DNA from: Weeksella virosa DSM 16922 | GTDB lineage: Bacteria > Bacteroidota > Bacteroidia > Flavobacteriales > Weeksellaceae | Length of the DNA stretch: 64,000 nt | Direction of reading: 5' to 3' | Assembly (NCBI RefSeq): GCF_000189415.1 | Contig: NC_015144.1 | Span: forward strand, 124,001 to 188,000 | Shown: positions 38,940 to 48,223 of the stretch, piece after piece | Layout: the number at the start of each line of letters is the position of its first letter | Position numbering within the stretch: position 1 is the stretch's first letter | The notes under the pieces: model-generated | The model's input: the letters and a program-made list of their open reading frames with translations, nothing else | Told to the model about the DNA's origin: nothing | The model's database searches: none | Program-made: the position numbers and the translations under genes

Positions 38940-39166
38940 ATATAGAAAAATCTCGAAAAACTTTTTTCATATCTTCTCACTTATCTCTAATAGTTCGGTT
39001 CTATATTATTCACTTTGTATGTATTTTATCCTAAATCAACAACCAAAAAATATAATATTATTAAAATCAACTACGTAACAACGTACTAAAATTATCCATG
39101 TAAAAAGACAAGCAGATTCTAAAATATTCCTTATTTTTAGCAGAACAAAAGATCAAACGCAAAGAA

Positions 39167-39880
39167 ATGATTAATAAAAAAGTAAACAGCATCGAGGAAG
39201 CTTTGGCCGGTGTAGAGAGTGGCATGACCTTAGCAATCGGTGGATTTGGTTTATCGGGAATTCCGGAAAACTTGATTCAAGGAATGGTGCAAAAGAAAAT
39301 CAATAATCTTACATGCATTAGCAACAATGCGGGAGTAGATGATTTTGGATTAGGTTTATTACTACAAAACAGACAAATCAAGAAAATGATTTCTTCTTAT
39401 GTAGGAGAAAATGCAGAATTCGAACGCCAAATGTTATCGGGGGAATTAGAAGTGGAACTCATCCCGCAAGGAACATTGGCAACACGTTTAATGGCGGCGG
39501 GTTACGGAATGCCAGCTATTTTTACGCCTGCAGGTGTAGGTACCGAAGTTGCAGAAGGTAAAGAGACCCGAAAATTTACTTTTCATGGGATAGAAAAAGA
39601 GTACTTGCTGGAGTATGCTTTCGAACCAGATTTTGCAATCGTCAAAGCTTGGAAAGGAGATACAGCAGGAAATTTAATTTATCGTGGAACCTCGAACAAC
39701 TTCAATCATCCAGTTGCCATGTGTGGTAAAATCACCATTGCCGAGGTAGAAGAATTGGTAGAGCCAGGAGAATTGGATCCAAGTCAGATTCATACACCAG
39801 GGATTTTTGTACACCGAATAATCCAAGGAGAAAAGTATGAAAAACGAATTGAGCAACGCACAACTTTACCTAGAAAATAA
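39167..39880 (+). CDS. scoA: 3-oxoacid CoA-transferase subunit A
   Basis: The 237-residue protein matches succinyl-CoA:3-ketoacid CoA-transferase alpha subunits. Marks are GMTLAIGGFGLSGIPENLIQ, GVDDFGLGLLL, a central GLATRLxAAGYGxPAFFTP-like stretch, and AFEPDFAIVKAWKGDTAGNL. With subunit B it moves CoA from succinyl-CoA to acetoacetate, allowing ketone-body or ketogenic amino-acid breakdown. Its end is 22 nt from the subunit B start. Confidence 0.9.
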   Translation: MINKKVNSIEEALAGVESGMTLAIGGFGLSGIPENLIQGMVQKKINNLTCISNNAGVDDFGLGLLLQNRQIKKMISSYVGENAEFERQMLSGELEVELIPQGTLATRLMAAGYGMPAIFTPAGVGTEVAEGKETRKFTFHGIEKEYLLEYAFEPDFAIVKAWKGDTAGNLIYRGTSNNFNHPVAMCGKITIAEVEELVEPGELDPSQIHTPGIFVHRIIQGEKYEKRIEQRTTLPRK

Positions 39881-39902
39881 CCTTAACCCAAAGATTACAA
39901 CT

Positions 39903-40559
39903 ATGTTAGATAAAAACGGTATTGCAAAACGTATTGCAAAAGAAGTACAAGATGGCTATTATGTAAATTTAGGAATTGGTATTCCGACCTTGGTAGCCAA
40001 CTATATACCAGAAGGAATAAATGTTGTTTTGCAGAGTGAAAACGGATTATTGGGCATGGGTCCTTTTCCGTATGAAGGTGAAGAAGATGCAGATTTCATC
40101 AATGCTGGGAAACAAACCATTACAACGTTGCCAGGCTCAGTAATTTTCGATTCGGCAATGAGTTTTGGTATGATACGTGCACGAAAAATAAATTTAACGA
40201 TTTTGGGAGCAATGGAAGTTTCGGAAAACGGAGATATTGCCAACTGGAAAATACCAGGCAAAATGGTAAAAGGAATGGGAGGGGCTATGGATTTGGTAGC
40301 ATCAGCAGATAACATTATTGTTGCGATGCAGCATACAAACCGTGCAGGCGAATCTAAGCTTTTACCAGAATGTACTCTTCCTTTGACAGGAATTCGTTGT
40401 GTGAAAAAAATCGTGACAGAATTAGCTGTTTTAGAAGTGGCTAAAGAAGGAGGTTTTCGATTGCTAGAGCGTGCCCCTGGTGTAAGTATAGAAACGATAA
40501 AAAAAGCAACCGCAGGAAAATTAATAATCGATGGTGATATTCCAGAAATGGAAATTTAA
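39903..40559 (+). CDS. scoB: 3-oxoacid CoA-transferase subunit B
   Basis: Start at ATG 39903 (218 residues, MLDKNGIAKRIAKEVQDGYY). The upstream ATG at 39837 overlaps subunit A and its extra residues do not fit the family. The catalytic Glu lies in VLQSENGLLGMGPFPYEGEE. Other marks are GGAMDLVASADNIIVAMQHT and LPLTGIRCVKKIVTELAVLE. Confidence 0.9.
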   Translation: MLDKNGIAKRIAKEVQDGYYVNLGIGIPTLVANYIPEGINVVLQSENGLLGMGPFPYEGEEDADFINAGKQTITTLPGSVIFDSAMSFGMIRARKINLTILGAMEVSENGDIANWKIPGKMVKGMGGAMDLVASADNIIVAMQHTNRAGESKLLPECTLPLTGIRCVKKIVTELAVLEVAKEGGFRLLERAPGVSIETIKKATAGKLIIDGDIPEMEI

Positions 40560-40684
40560 TTTTTATAAAATTTTCTGGTAGGATGATGTGACTTTACAAC
40601 AAACTATCAACTAAAAATTCTTTTAAATGAAGCTACAGTTCTTATTTATATAGAAACATCCAACAGGCAAGTCCTTATATCTAT

Positions 40685-40720
40685 AAAAAATGGTTTATTT
40701 ATCTAAATAAACCATTTTTT
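40685..40720. terminator. Bidirectional intrinsic terminator
   Basis: AAAAAATGGTTTATTTA and TAAATAAACCATTTTTT form a 17-bp stem with a 2-nt loop and A/T runs at both ends. It lies between the convergent CoA-transferase and helicase genes. Confidence 0.9.
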
Positions 40721-40734
40721 CTCTATTCTATTTA

Positions 40735-42498
40735 TTATCGACGCTTTCCGCCACGTTCTCTTCTTGAGTTGTTTGATCGACGATCACCGCCATTTTTTTT
40801 TCGGTCATTTCCACGACGAGCGCCACGAAAATCAGAACGTTTTCTATCTCTTCTTCCGCTGCGATTATTGTCATATAATCGATTTGGTTCTGGTTTCGAA
40901 ATTTGCACATCTATTTCTATTCCGTCACGATCTTTTCCGTTAAAAGAATCTAGAATTGTTTGGGTAAATTCGTCTTCTACTTCGAAAAATGAAAAATTTC
41001 TCAGGATTTCTATTTTACCTATTTCTATATTTCTATTGCGTGTAAACTCGTTGATCATCCCAATAAGGTTTGGTGCTTTTACACGATGTTTTTCTCCTAA
41101 ATTGATATAGAAACGAGTAAAGTTTTTATTCGAACGACGGCCTCTTTCTCGTCCTTCTCCTCTACTGCTTTCAGATTCGTTAAGGTCTTTTGAGTTTTTA
41201 TAATACTCTAAATATGTATTGAATTCTGCAGAAACGAAACGTTTGATTAATTCGTCACGATCCAAACCTTGAAGTTTCTCATACACAGCATCCATGTAAG
41301 GTTCTATTTGTATGTCATCAACTTCTGTGTTTTCTATTTTCTCGATTAAATTAAACATACGTCTTTCACAGATTTCTTCCCCACTCGGAACTTTCTTAAG
41401 TTCGATAGGGGCAGAAATAAATTTTTCAACATCTTTTACTTTTCTACCTTCTCTAGAGTGTGCAATAATAATAGAAATACCTTTGTTACCGGCACGCCCT
41501 GTACGACCCGAACGGTGAACATACACTTCTGGATCATCCGGTAAACTATAGTTGATTACATGCGTTAATTCGTTAACATCAATTCCTCGGGCTGCAACGT
41601 CAGTTGCGACAAGAATTTGTATGTTTTTCTTACGAAATTTATCCATCACAAAATCACGTTGTGCTTGCGATAAATCTCCATGTAATGCATCTGCATTGTA
41701 TCCGTCTTGCATCAAACGATCAGCAACTTCTTTGGTTTCTCGTCTTGTTTTACAAAATACAATACCGTAAATGCTTGGATAATAATCAGCTATTCGTTTT
41801 AGTGCTAAATAACGATCGCTTGCACGCACCATATAGTATTGATGTTCGATATTTTTCGACGCCATGTTTACTTTACTCACCGCAATTTCTACAGGTTTGA
41901 ACATGTATTCTGCAGCAATACGTCTTACTTCCCGTGGCATGGTAGCCGAAAACAATAAGGTTTGTTTTTCTTCTGGTGTTGTTTCTAGGATATTATCTAT
42001 CTCATCCCGAAATCCCATGTTCAACATCTCGTCTGCTTCGTCTAATACAGTCCATGTGATATTGTTAATTTTCAATGCATTACGCTTGATCAAATCCATA
42101 GTCCGACCCGGTGTTCCGACGACGATTTGTGGATTATCTCGCAAACCTTTTATTTGCTTCACAATATCTGCACCACCGTAAACAGCTTGTATTTTTACTC
42201 CCTGCATATGGGCAGCAAAACTTTCCATTTCTTTGGCAATCTGCAAACAAAGTTCACGAGTTGGACAAAGGATAATCGCCTGAACGTTTTTTTGAGATAA
42301 ATCGAGTTGATTAAGAATCGGTAATCCAAACGCGGCAGTTTTTCCGGTACCGGTTTGTGCCAAGGCAATCACATCTTGATCTGAAGATAAAATTTGTGGA
42401 ATTGCTTTTTCTTGAATGGGTGATGGGCTAACGAATCCCATATCTTCTACGGCAGATAAAATTTCTGGTTGAAGACCTAAATCTTTGAATGTCATCAT
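40735..42498 (-). CDS. deaD: DEAD-box RNA helicase with DbpA-type RNA-binding domain
   Basis: The 587-residue protein shows the two RecA lobes: Q motif FVSPSPIQEKAIPQIL, Walker A AQTGTGKTAAFGLP, DEAD in VLDEADEMLNMGFRDEI, SAT in LFSATMP, and HRSGRTGRAG. A DbpA-like RRM fold (about 455-530, RFYINLGEKHRVKAPNLIGM) and a basic Arg/Gly/Asp tail follow. Such enzymes help ribosome assembly and cold growth. A possible leader structure, AACCGG/CCGGTT (42513-42547), lies upstream. Confidence 0.93.
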   Translation of the reverse strand: MMTFKDLGLQPEILSAVEDMGFVSPSPIQEKAIPQILSSDQDVIALAQTGTGKTAAFGLPILNQLDLSQKNVQAIILCPTRELCLQIAKEMESFAAHMQGVKIQAVYGGADIVKQIKGLRDNPQIVVGTPGRTMDLIKRNALKINNITWTVLDEADEMLNMGFRDEIDNILETTPEEKQTLLFSATMPREVRRIAAEYMFKPVEIAVSKVNMASKNIEHQYYMVRASDRYLALKRIADYYPSIYGIVFCKTRRETKEVADRLMQDGYNADALHGDLSQAQRDFVMDKFRKKNIQILVATDVAARGIDVNELTHVINYSLPDDPEVYVHRSGRTGRAGNKGISIIIAHSREGRKVKDVEKFISAPIELKKVPSGEEICERRMFNLIEKIENTEVDDIQIEPYMDAVYEKLQGLDRDELIKRFVSAEFNTYLEYYKNSKDLNESESSRGEGRERGRRSNKNFTRFYINLGEKHRVKAPNLIGMINEFTRNRNIEIGKIEILRNFSFFEVEDEFTQTILDSFNGKDRDGIEIDVQISKPEPNRLYDNNRSGRRDRKRSDFRGARRGNDRKKNGGDRRSNNSRRERGGKRR

Positions 42499-42709
42499 TT
42501 TTTTACATTAGTAACCGGGATAAATTCATTTATCATTCACTCCGGTTGTCTTTTTTACTTAACTATTCGGATATGAAAGAATAAAATTAAATGGCCAAGC
42601 AGCCGAAAAATCCCTAAATGAAATTCTTTTAACATCCGCCCTTTCTCTCCCAGAAAAAGGTTTTGCAAATCTACAACTAATTTTCGCAATTACCAACTAT
42701 TATTTCACA

Positions 42710-43282
42710 TTACCCTATCCTTACTTGCATATGCTCTAAAACCTTACCAACCAACAACTTATCTCCCAATTTTTGAAATCCTAGACGCTCGTAGAGTCGC
42801 TTTGCATGTGGATTATCGATATCGACGAGCAAGCCGACCGCTTTGTTATTCTCGCTCGAGATATTTTCTATGACATATTTGATAAGTGTAGAGCCTATTC
42901 CTTTTCCCTGAAAATCAGGATTTACACCTAACGTATCTAAATACCATTCGCCAGCTTCGGTTTCATCTTCAGGCGAAATCTCGTTTTGATATTTTTCTTT
43001 TAGGTATTGTATAATTGGTCTTCTCAGCTCATTAAGCATTCCTCCATCGTAGACATTAATTGCTCCTGCGATTTGGCCATGCATTTCTAATACCCAAATA
43101 TTTTCATACGAATATTGATTGCTTTTCTGAGCAATAAAATACTCTAGAAATGCAAGTGATTTTTCTCTATTTTCTTCATTGATAAACGTATAAACGATAT
43201 CTTCCATTGCTATTAATAGTAATGGAGCAATTTCTTTGCTATCATTTTTCTTTGCTTTTCTAATCAACATATTGATAAACAT
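42710..43282 (-). CDS. GNAT-family N-acetyltransferase
   Basis: The start is uncertain among ATG 43306, 43282 and 43270. The acetyl-CoA loop is in LGVNPDFQGKGIGSTLIKYV, followed by GLLVDIDNPHAKRLYERLGF. The length (about 190) and layout match single-domain GNATs acting on small molecules or protein N-termini; substrate unknown. Confidence 0.85.
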   Translation of the reverse strand: MFINMLIRKAKKNDSKEIAPLLLIAMEDIVYTFINEENREKSLAFLEYFIAQKSNQYSYENIWVLEMHGQIAGAINVYDGGMLNELRRPIIQYLKEKYQNEISPEDETEAGEWYLDTLGVNPDFQGKGIGSTLIKYVIENISSENNKAVGLLVDIDNPHAKRLYERLGFQKLGDKLLVGKVLEHMQVRIG

Positions 43283-43350
43283 ATTTTTAAGTGTATTACG
43301 CAACAATTTCGTTGCCTATATTAGGACTACACCTTATGAGTTATTATAAA

Positions 43351-43378
43351 ACAAAACAGCCAAGAAAAAACTTGGCTG
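43351..43378 (-). terminator. Intrinsic terminator of the helical lipoprotein gene
   Basis: On the - strand CAGCCAAG and CTTGGCTG form an 8-bp stem around a 6-nt T loop, followed by TTTTGTTTT. Confidence 0.8.
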
Positions 43379-43415
43379 CTCGATTAACTACTAAAATCTA
43401 TTAAACGATAAGATA

Positions 43416-43904
43416 TTATTTTGCTTTTGCTTTATCGAGCAAGTTATTATATCCTTCTTTTACATCTTCTGCGGCCTTTTTAGAAGCATCTTTAACATCA
43501 TCCGCTGCTTTTTTAGAAGCGTCTTTGACATCTTCTGCAGTATTATTTACTGCTTCTTTTGTTTTTGTAGCTGCATGATCAACTCCTTCTTTTACATCTT
43601 GTGCTGTTTCTGAAACTCCTTTTTTGAAGTTGTCCCAAGCAGTTTGTGCTTCGTCTCGAGTTTTACGAGCTGCCTCTTCTGCTGCCTTATCCCCTCTCGC
43701 GATTGCTTCATCCAATTCTTTTTGTGCTTGATCTAAACGTGCTTTTGCTTCTGCTTCATCTATTTCTGGAGAAACGGTAGTTACAGTTTCTACGTGCATC
43801 ACAGAATCGTTTACATCTTCTACAACAACTGTTTTTTCTTCTTTTTTACAAGAGGTTGCGAATATCATGGTCATTACAGATAGACCTACAATTAGTTTTT
43901 TCAT
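43416..43904 (-). CDS. Lipoprotein with charged helical repeats
   Basis: In this 162-residue protein MKKLIVGLSVMTMIFATSC is a lipoprotein signal. The rest is predicted to be all helix, with a short repeat rich in Ala, Lys, Glu and Asp. ASKKAADDVKD and ASKKAAEDVKE are tandem 11-mers, preceded by related copies from about residue 100. This LEA/YtxH-like pattern suggests an extended periplasmic coiled coil linked to stress. Function not established. Confidence 0.75.
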   Translation of the reverse strand: MKKLIVGLSVMTMIFATSCKKEEKTVVVEDVNDSVMHVETVTTVSPEIDEAEAKARLDQAQKELDEAIARGDKAAEEAARKTRDEAQTAWDNFKKGVSETAQDVKEGVDHAATKTKEAVNNTAEDVKDASKKAADDVKDASKKAAEDVKEGYNNLLDKAKAK

Positions 43905-43976
43905 TTCGTATATTTTTTTAAAATTTTAGATTCAATTAAATTAATATTCAAAAATCAAACCAAAATATAACTTTTA

Positions 43977-44828
43977 CTATAAATTATTTTTCTGGTTGGA
44001 TGCTTTTAGCATTCGATAATGGCCTGATAAATCTTTTCTCAACTCAACATATTCATAATCACCGCTATACAACTCAGTCATTTCCTGACTCAAATATTGA
44101 TTAATTTCTAAATATAAGACTCCTTCCGCTGTTAAGATTTCTTTAGCCACTTCTATTATGCGTTGATAATATTTAAGTGGATTGTCATCAGCTACAAAAA
44201 GCGCAGTTTCGGGTTCGAAATTCAATACATTTTGATGCATCGCCTCTTTCTCACAATTGCGTACATAGGGTGGATTAGAAACAAGCACATCGTATTTTTT
44301 TTCGGTAGGAAATTTATCAAAAATGTCGTGAACGAAAAAGTCCACTTCTACTTTATTGTACTTTGCATTTTTCTTTGCCATTGCTATGGCTTGTGCAGAA
44401 AAATCAATTGCAGAAATCTGAGCGTTTGGTAGAAGATGTTTCAATGCTATCGGAATGCATCCACTTCCTGTCCCAATATCCAACACACGTAATTCGTTGG
44501 TTCTTTTGTGTAAATCCTTCGCTATCCATTCGACTAATTCTTCAGTTTCGGGTCTTGGAATCAAGGTAAATTCATTCACCAAAAATTTCCAATCCATAAA
44601 ATATGCATAGCCGAGTATCTGCTGAATCGGTTTTCCCAGTGACAAGGCGACTACATCATTTTCTATTTCATCCAACCGAAATATATGTTCTGCTGGTAAT
44701 AGAAAATCCGAAGTACTGAAATGATATTTCTCTTCAAGATAATACCGAAATAATGCTTTTGTTTCTTGTTCATCGTATAGGGTAGAAAGCGACTGCACAA
44801 AAAATTTTTCTAATTCTGCTAAATTCAT
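43977..44828 (-). CDS. prmC: Release factor glutamine methyltransferase PrmC
   Basis: The 283-residue protein is of normal length. An N-terminal helical domain with IPRPETEELVEW precedes a class I methyltransferase. SAM motif VLDIGTGSGCIPIAL lies at about 115-129 and catalytic NPPYVRN at about 185-191. It N5-methylates the Gln of the GGQ motif in RF1/RF2, needed for efficient termination. Divergent from uvrA across a 350-nt gap. Confidence 0.93.
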   Translation of the reverse strand: MNLAELEKFFVQSLSTLYDEQETKALFRYYLEEKYHFSTSDFLLPAEHIFRLDEIENDVVALSLGKPIQQILGYAYFMDWKFLVNEFTLIPRPETEELVEWIAKDLHKRTNELRVLDIGTGSGCIPIALKHLLPNAQISAIDFSAQAIAMAKKNAKYNKVEVDFFVHDIFDKFPTEKKYDVLVSNPPYVRNCEKEAMHQNVLNFEPETALFVADDNPLKYYQRIIEVAKEILTAEGVLYLEINQYLSQEMTELYSGDYEYVELRKDLSGHYRMLKASNQKNNL

Positions 44829-45164
44829 TTTACAAAAATACGCTTATCATCCATGTTTATTTAGTAACAACATTTTTATTTACTACCTGCACATAAATCT
44901 ATTCACTATTTTTATTAGAAAAAACCATACATTCTTTCTGTTATTCTATTCTCTATATTGGTAATGATGCCAATCTAAAAAAAACAAATAGAAATTACAA
45001 ATACATAGCGTTTAAACTCTGCATTCGAACGCCAGGCAAACAGTACGAGCAGAGATCGTAACCAAATTGATAATCGAGAACAAACTACTATATTCAACAA
45101 TTAAAAACACTTTTACCGAAATGCTTTTTTCTAGACCTAATTTCTCTTAACTACGAATAAATCG

Positions 45165-45172
45165 TATCTTTG
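45165..45172 (+). promoter_or_regulatory. Candidate -7 box of uvrA
   Basis: TATCTTTG matches TAnnTTTG and lies 7 nt before the uvrA start codon, so the transcript would be nearly leaderless. Apart from this, the 44829-45179 gap shows nothing I can name. Confidence 0.45.
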
Positions 45173-45179
45173 ACCTACG

Positions 45180-47990
45180 ATGAAAAAAGACATTAACACG
45201 CTTGATCCGAAAGATTTTATCCTGGTAAAAGGAGCTAAATTACACAACCTAAAAAACATCGATATAGCGATCCCCAAAAACAAACTCGTAGTAATTACAG
45301 GAATGTCGGGATCAGGAAAATCGACCTTAGCTTTTGACACTCTGTATGCCGAAGGTCAACGAAGATATGTAGAAAGCTTATCTTCGTACGCTAGACAATT
45401 TTTGGGTAAACTCGACAAACCACAGGTCGACTATATTAAAGGAATTGCACCTGCAATAGCAATTCAGCAGAAAGTTATCAGCAGTAATCCACGATCAACC
45501 GTTGGGACGAGCACAGAAATATACGATTATCTGAAGCTTTTGTATGCTCGTGTTGGCAAAACTTTTTCACCAATTTCGGGCAAAGAAGTAAAAAAAGACT
45601 CGGTAACGGATGTCATTAACTTTGTCATGTGTTTAGCCGAAAACACAAAATTATTACTTTTAATTGATCTTCTTGTTCCACACGATAGAACGTTCACCGA
45701 ACATTTAAATCTTCTCAATCAGCAAGGATTTAATCGTCTTTTGGTCGATGGCCAACAAGTAAAAATAGAAGATCTGATCGAATTTCATTTCCAGCCCACC
45801 AAAGAACATAAAATTTATCTTATCATCGATCGGATATCTACCCAAAAGGACGAAGCATTTTTACACCGATTGGGTGATGCAGTAGAATTGGCTTTTTTTG
45901 AGGGGAAAGGAGAAATTATTTTAGAAGAATCCGACAAGTCTAAAAAACATTTTTTTTCTACAAAATTTGAGTTAGACGGTATTAATTTCAACGATCCTAA
46001 TATTCATTTTTTTAGTTTCAATAATCCCTACGGTGCTTGTCCGACTTGCGAAGGTTACGGTAAAATTATAGGTATCGATGAAAACCTAGTCATCCCGAAT
46101 AAAAATCTCACTATTTTCGAGGACGCAGTTGTTGCTTGGAAAGGAGAAAAAATGAGTGAATGGAAAAATCATTTTATCAAAATCGCCTCCAAGAAAGATT
46201 TTCCTATCCACAAACCCTACTTCCAATTGACCGATGCGCAAAAAGATTATTTGTGGCATGGTGACAAAGAATGGGAAGGAATAGATGGCTTTTTTCAGAT
46301 GATCGAAAGCAACTCCTACAAAATCCAATACCGTGTCATGCTCTCGCGCTATCGTGGTAAAACCAAATGCCCTATGTGCAAGGGAAAGCGTCTACGACCA
46401 GAAGCCAATTGGGTGAAAATCAACAACCAATCTTTACCCGACTTGGTCGACCTGCCATTAGGCGAGTTGAAAAAATTTTTCGACACTATCGAATTTTCAG
46501 AATACGATCAGCAAGTTGCCGGCAGAATCATCTACGAAATAGAAAGTCGACTTTCTTTCTTACTCGATGTTGGCTTAGACTATCTTACCCTAAATCGGGC
46601 ATCGAATACCTTGTCGGGTGGAGAAAGTCAACGAATCAATTTAGCAACATCTTTGGGTTCGAGTTTGGTGGGGTCGATGTATGTTTTAGACGAACCCTCG
46701 ATCGGTTTACACTCGAAAGACACCGTTCGATTTCTTTCTGTTCTGAATAGATTGCGCGATTTAGGAAACTCTGTTATTGTGGTAGAACATGACGAGGATA
46801 TCATAAAGGCAGCCGATTATATCATCGATATTGGTCCCGAAGCAGGTATTAACGGTGGTGAAGTAGTTTTTGAAGGTACGTATGATGAATTGCTAAAATC
46901 CAACACTTTAACGGCTCAATACCTTAACGGGAAAATGAGAATCGATTTACCCGAAAAACGCATCCCACCCAAAAACATGCTTATCGTTACCGGTGCACGA
47001 GAAAACAACCTAAAAAATATAGATGTTAGTTTTCCGCTCAACATGCTTACTGTGATTACTGGTGTTAGTGGTTCTGGGAAATCTACGTTGATGAAAGATA
47101 TTCTGACGCCTGCTCTCCAACGAGAACACGGACAATATGGGAATAAAGTTGGTGATTTTGATGAACTGAAAGGAGCAGTGAAATCGATTAAATCCATCGA
47201 ACTAATCGATCAAAATCCCATCGGGAAATCATCTCGATCAAATCCTGTTACCTATGTTAAAGCATACGACGATATTCGTGCTTTGTTTGCGGCTCAAAAA
47301 GCAAGTAAACTTATGGGCTTCACTGCTAAACATTTCTCTTTCAATGTCGATGGAGGTCGATGCGAAAACTGCAAAGGCGAAGGAACGATCACAATCGAAA
47401 TGCAATTCATGGCCGATGTAGAACTAGAGTGTGAAACTTGTCATGGAAAACGTTTTCAGCAAGCCGTTTTGGACGTTAAGTTTGAAAACAAAAATATTTC
47501 AGATATCCTGCTCATGAGTATCGACGAGGCAATTGGTTTTTTTACGCTTCATAGACAAGATAAAATTGCACAAAAACTACAACCACTACAAGATGTAGGT
47601 TTAGGCTATGTACAATTAGGACAATCATCGAACACGCTTTCCGGCGGTGAAGCGCAACGCATAAAATTGGCATATTTCCTTACCAAAGGAGAAACCAAGG
47701 ATAGAACTTTGTTTATTTTCGATGAACCTTCGACTGGGCTACATTTTCATGATATTGAGAAGTTGGTAAAAGCTTTTCGTGCTTTGATAGAAATCGGACA
47801 TTCGGTTTTCGTCATCGAACATAATATGGATATTATAAAAGTGGCCGATTGGGTAATTGATCTTGGCCCCGAAGGTGGCAAAAAAGGAGGTTATCTCGTT
47901 GCCGAAGGAACGCCAGAAGAAGTAGCAAAAGTAAAAAATTCATATACCGGGCATTTCTTGGCAGAAAAACTCAAAGAACATAAAAAATAA
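45180..47990 (+). CDS. uvrA: Excinuclease ABC subunit A
   Basis: The 936-residue damage-recognition ATPase of nucleotide excision repair. Two ABC modules are visible: Walker A GMSGSGKSTLAFDTLYAEGQ and GVSGSGKSTLMKDILTPALQ, signatures LSGGESQR and LSGGEAQR, Walker B MYVLDEPSIGLH and FIFDEPSTGLH. Zinc Cys sets are CPTCEGYG...CPMCKGKR and CENCKGEG...CETCHGKR. The N-terminal Cys pair found in many UvrA proteins is replaced (TFSPISGKEV), as in other Bacteroidota homologs. Confidence 0.95.
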   Translation: MKKDINTLDPKDFILVKGAKLHNLKNIDIAIPKNKLVVITGMSGSGKSTLAFDTLYAEGQRRYVESLSSYARQFLGKLDKPQVDYIKGIAPAIAIQQKVISSNPRSTVGTSTEIYDYLKLLYARVGKTFSPISGKEVKKDSVTDVINFVMCLAENTKLLLLIDLLVPHDRTFTEHLNLLNQQGFNRLLVDGQQVKIEDLIEFHFQPTKEHKIYLIIDRISTQKDEAFLHRLGDAVELAFFEGKGEIILEESDKSKKHFFSTKFELDGINFNDPNIHFFSFNNPYGACPTCEGYGKIIGIDENLVIPNKNLTIFEDAVVAWKGEKMSEWKNHFIKIASKKDFPIHKPYFQLTDAQKDYLWHGDKEWEGIDGFFQMIESNSYKIQYRVMLSRYRGKTKCPMCKGKRLRPEANWVKINNQSLPDLVDLPLGELKKFFDTIEFSEYDQQVAGRIIYEIESRLSFLLDVGLDYLTLNRASNTLSGGESQRINLATSLGSSLVGSMYVLDEPSIGLHSKDTVRFLSVLNRLRDLGNSVIVVEHDEDIIKAADYIIDIGPEAGINGGEVVFEGTYDELLKSNTLTAQYLNGKMRIDLPEKRIPPKNMLIVTGARENNLKNIDVSFPLNMLTVITGVSGSGKSTLMKDILTPALQREHGQYGNKVGDFDELKGAVKSIKSIELIDQNPIGKSSRSNPVTYVKAYDDIRALFAAQKASKLMGFTAKHFSFNVDGGRCENCKGEGTITIEMQFMADVELECETCHGKRFQQAVLDVKFENKNISDILLMSIDEAIGFFTLHRQDKIAQKLQPLQDVGLGYVQLGQSSNTLSGGEAQRIKLAYFLTKGETKDRTLFIFDEPSTGLHFHDIEKLVKAFRALIEIGHSVFVIEHNMDIIKVADWVIDLGPEGGKKGGYLVAEGTPEEVAKVKNSYTGHFLAEKLKEHKK

Positions 47991-48223
47991 GCTTTTCCCT
48001 AGTTTTCAGTAGGATGAAAATAATCGAGTAAATTAGGATAAAAAGATAAATGGTTGTGCATCAGTTGGATCTTACTAAACCGATAAACTATCCGTTTGAT
48101 TAGCCCACTATCCCTAGAAAAATGTAGCAACTTTTCTTAGGTGGCTATTACGCATATCATATCAATAAGAAAACAGAGAAATAAATTGTTTTTTGTAGGA
48201 TAAAATCTAAATTCGTTTACGTA

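Noticed and set aside
45180-47990. UvrA defective because the first zinc Cys pair is missing
   Set aside because: Other Bacteroidota UvrA proteins also lack it; the remaining Cys sets and both ATPase modules are complete.
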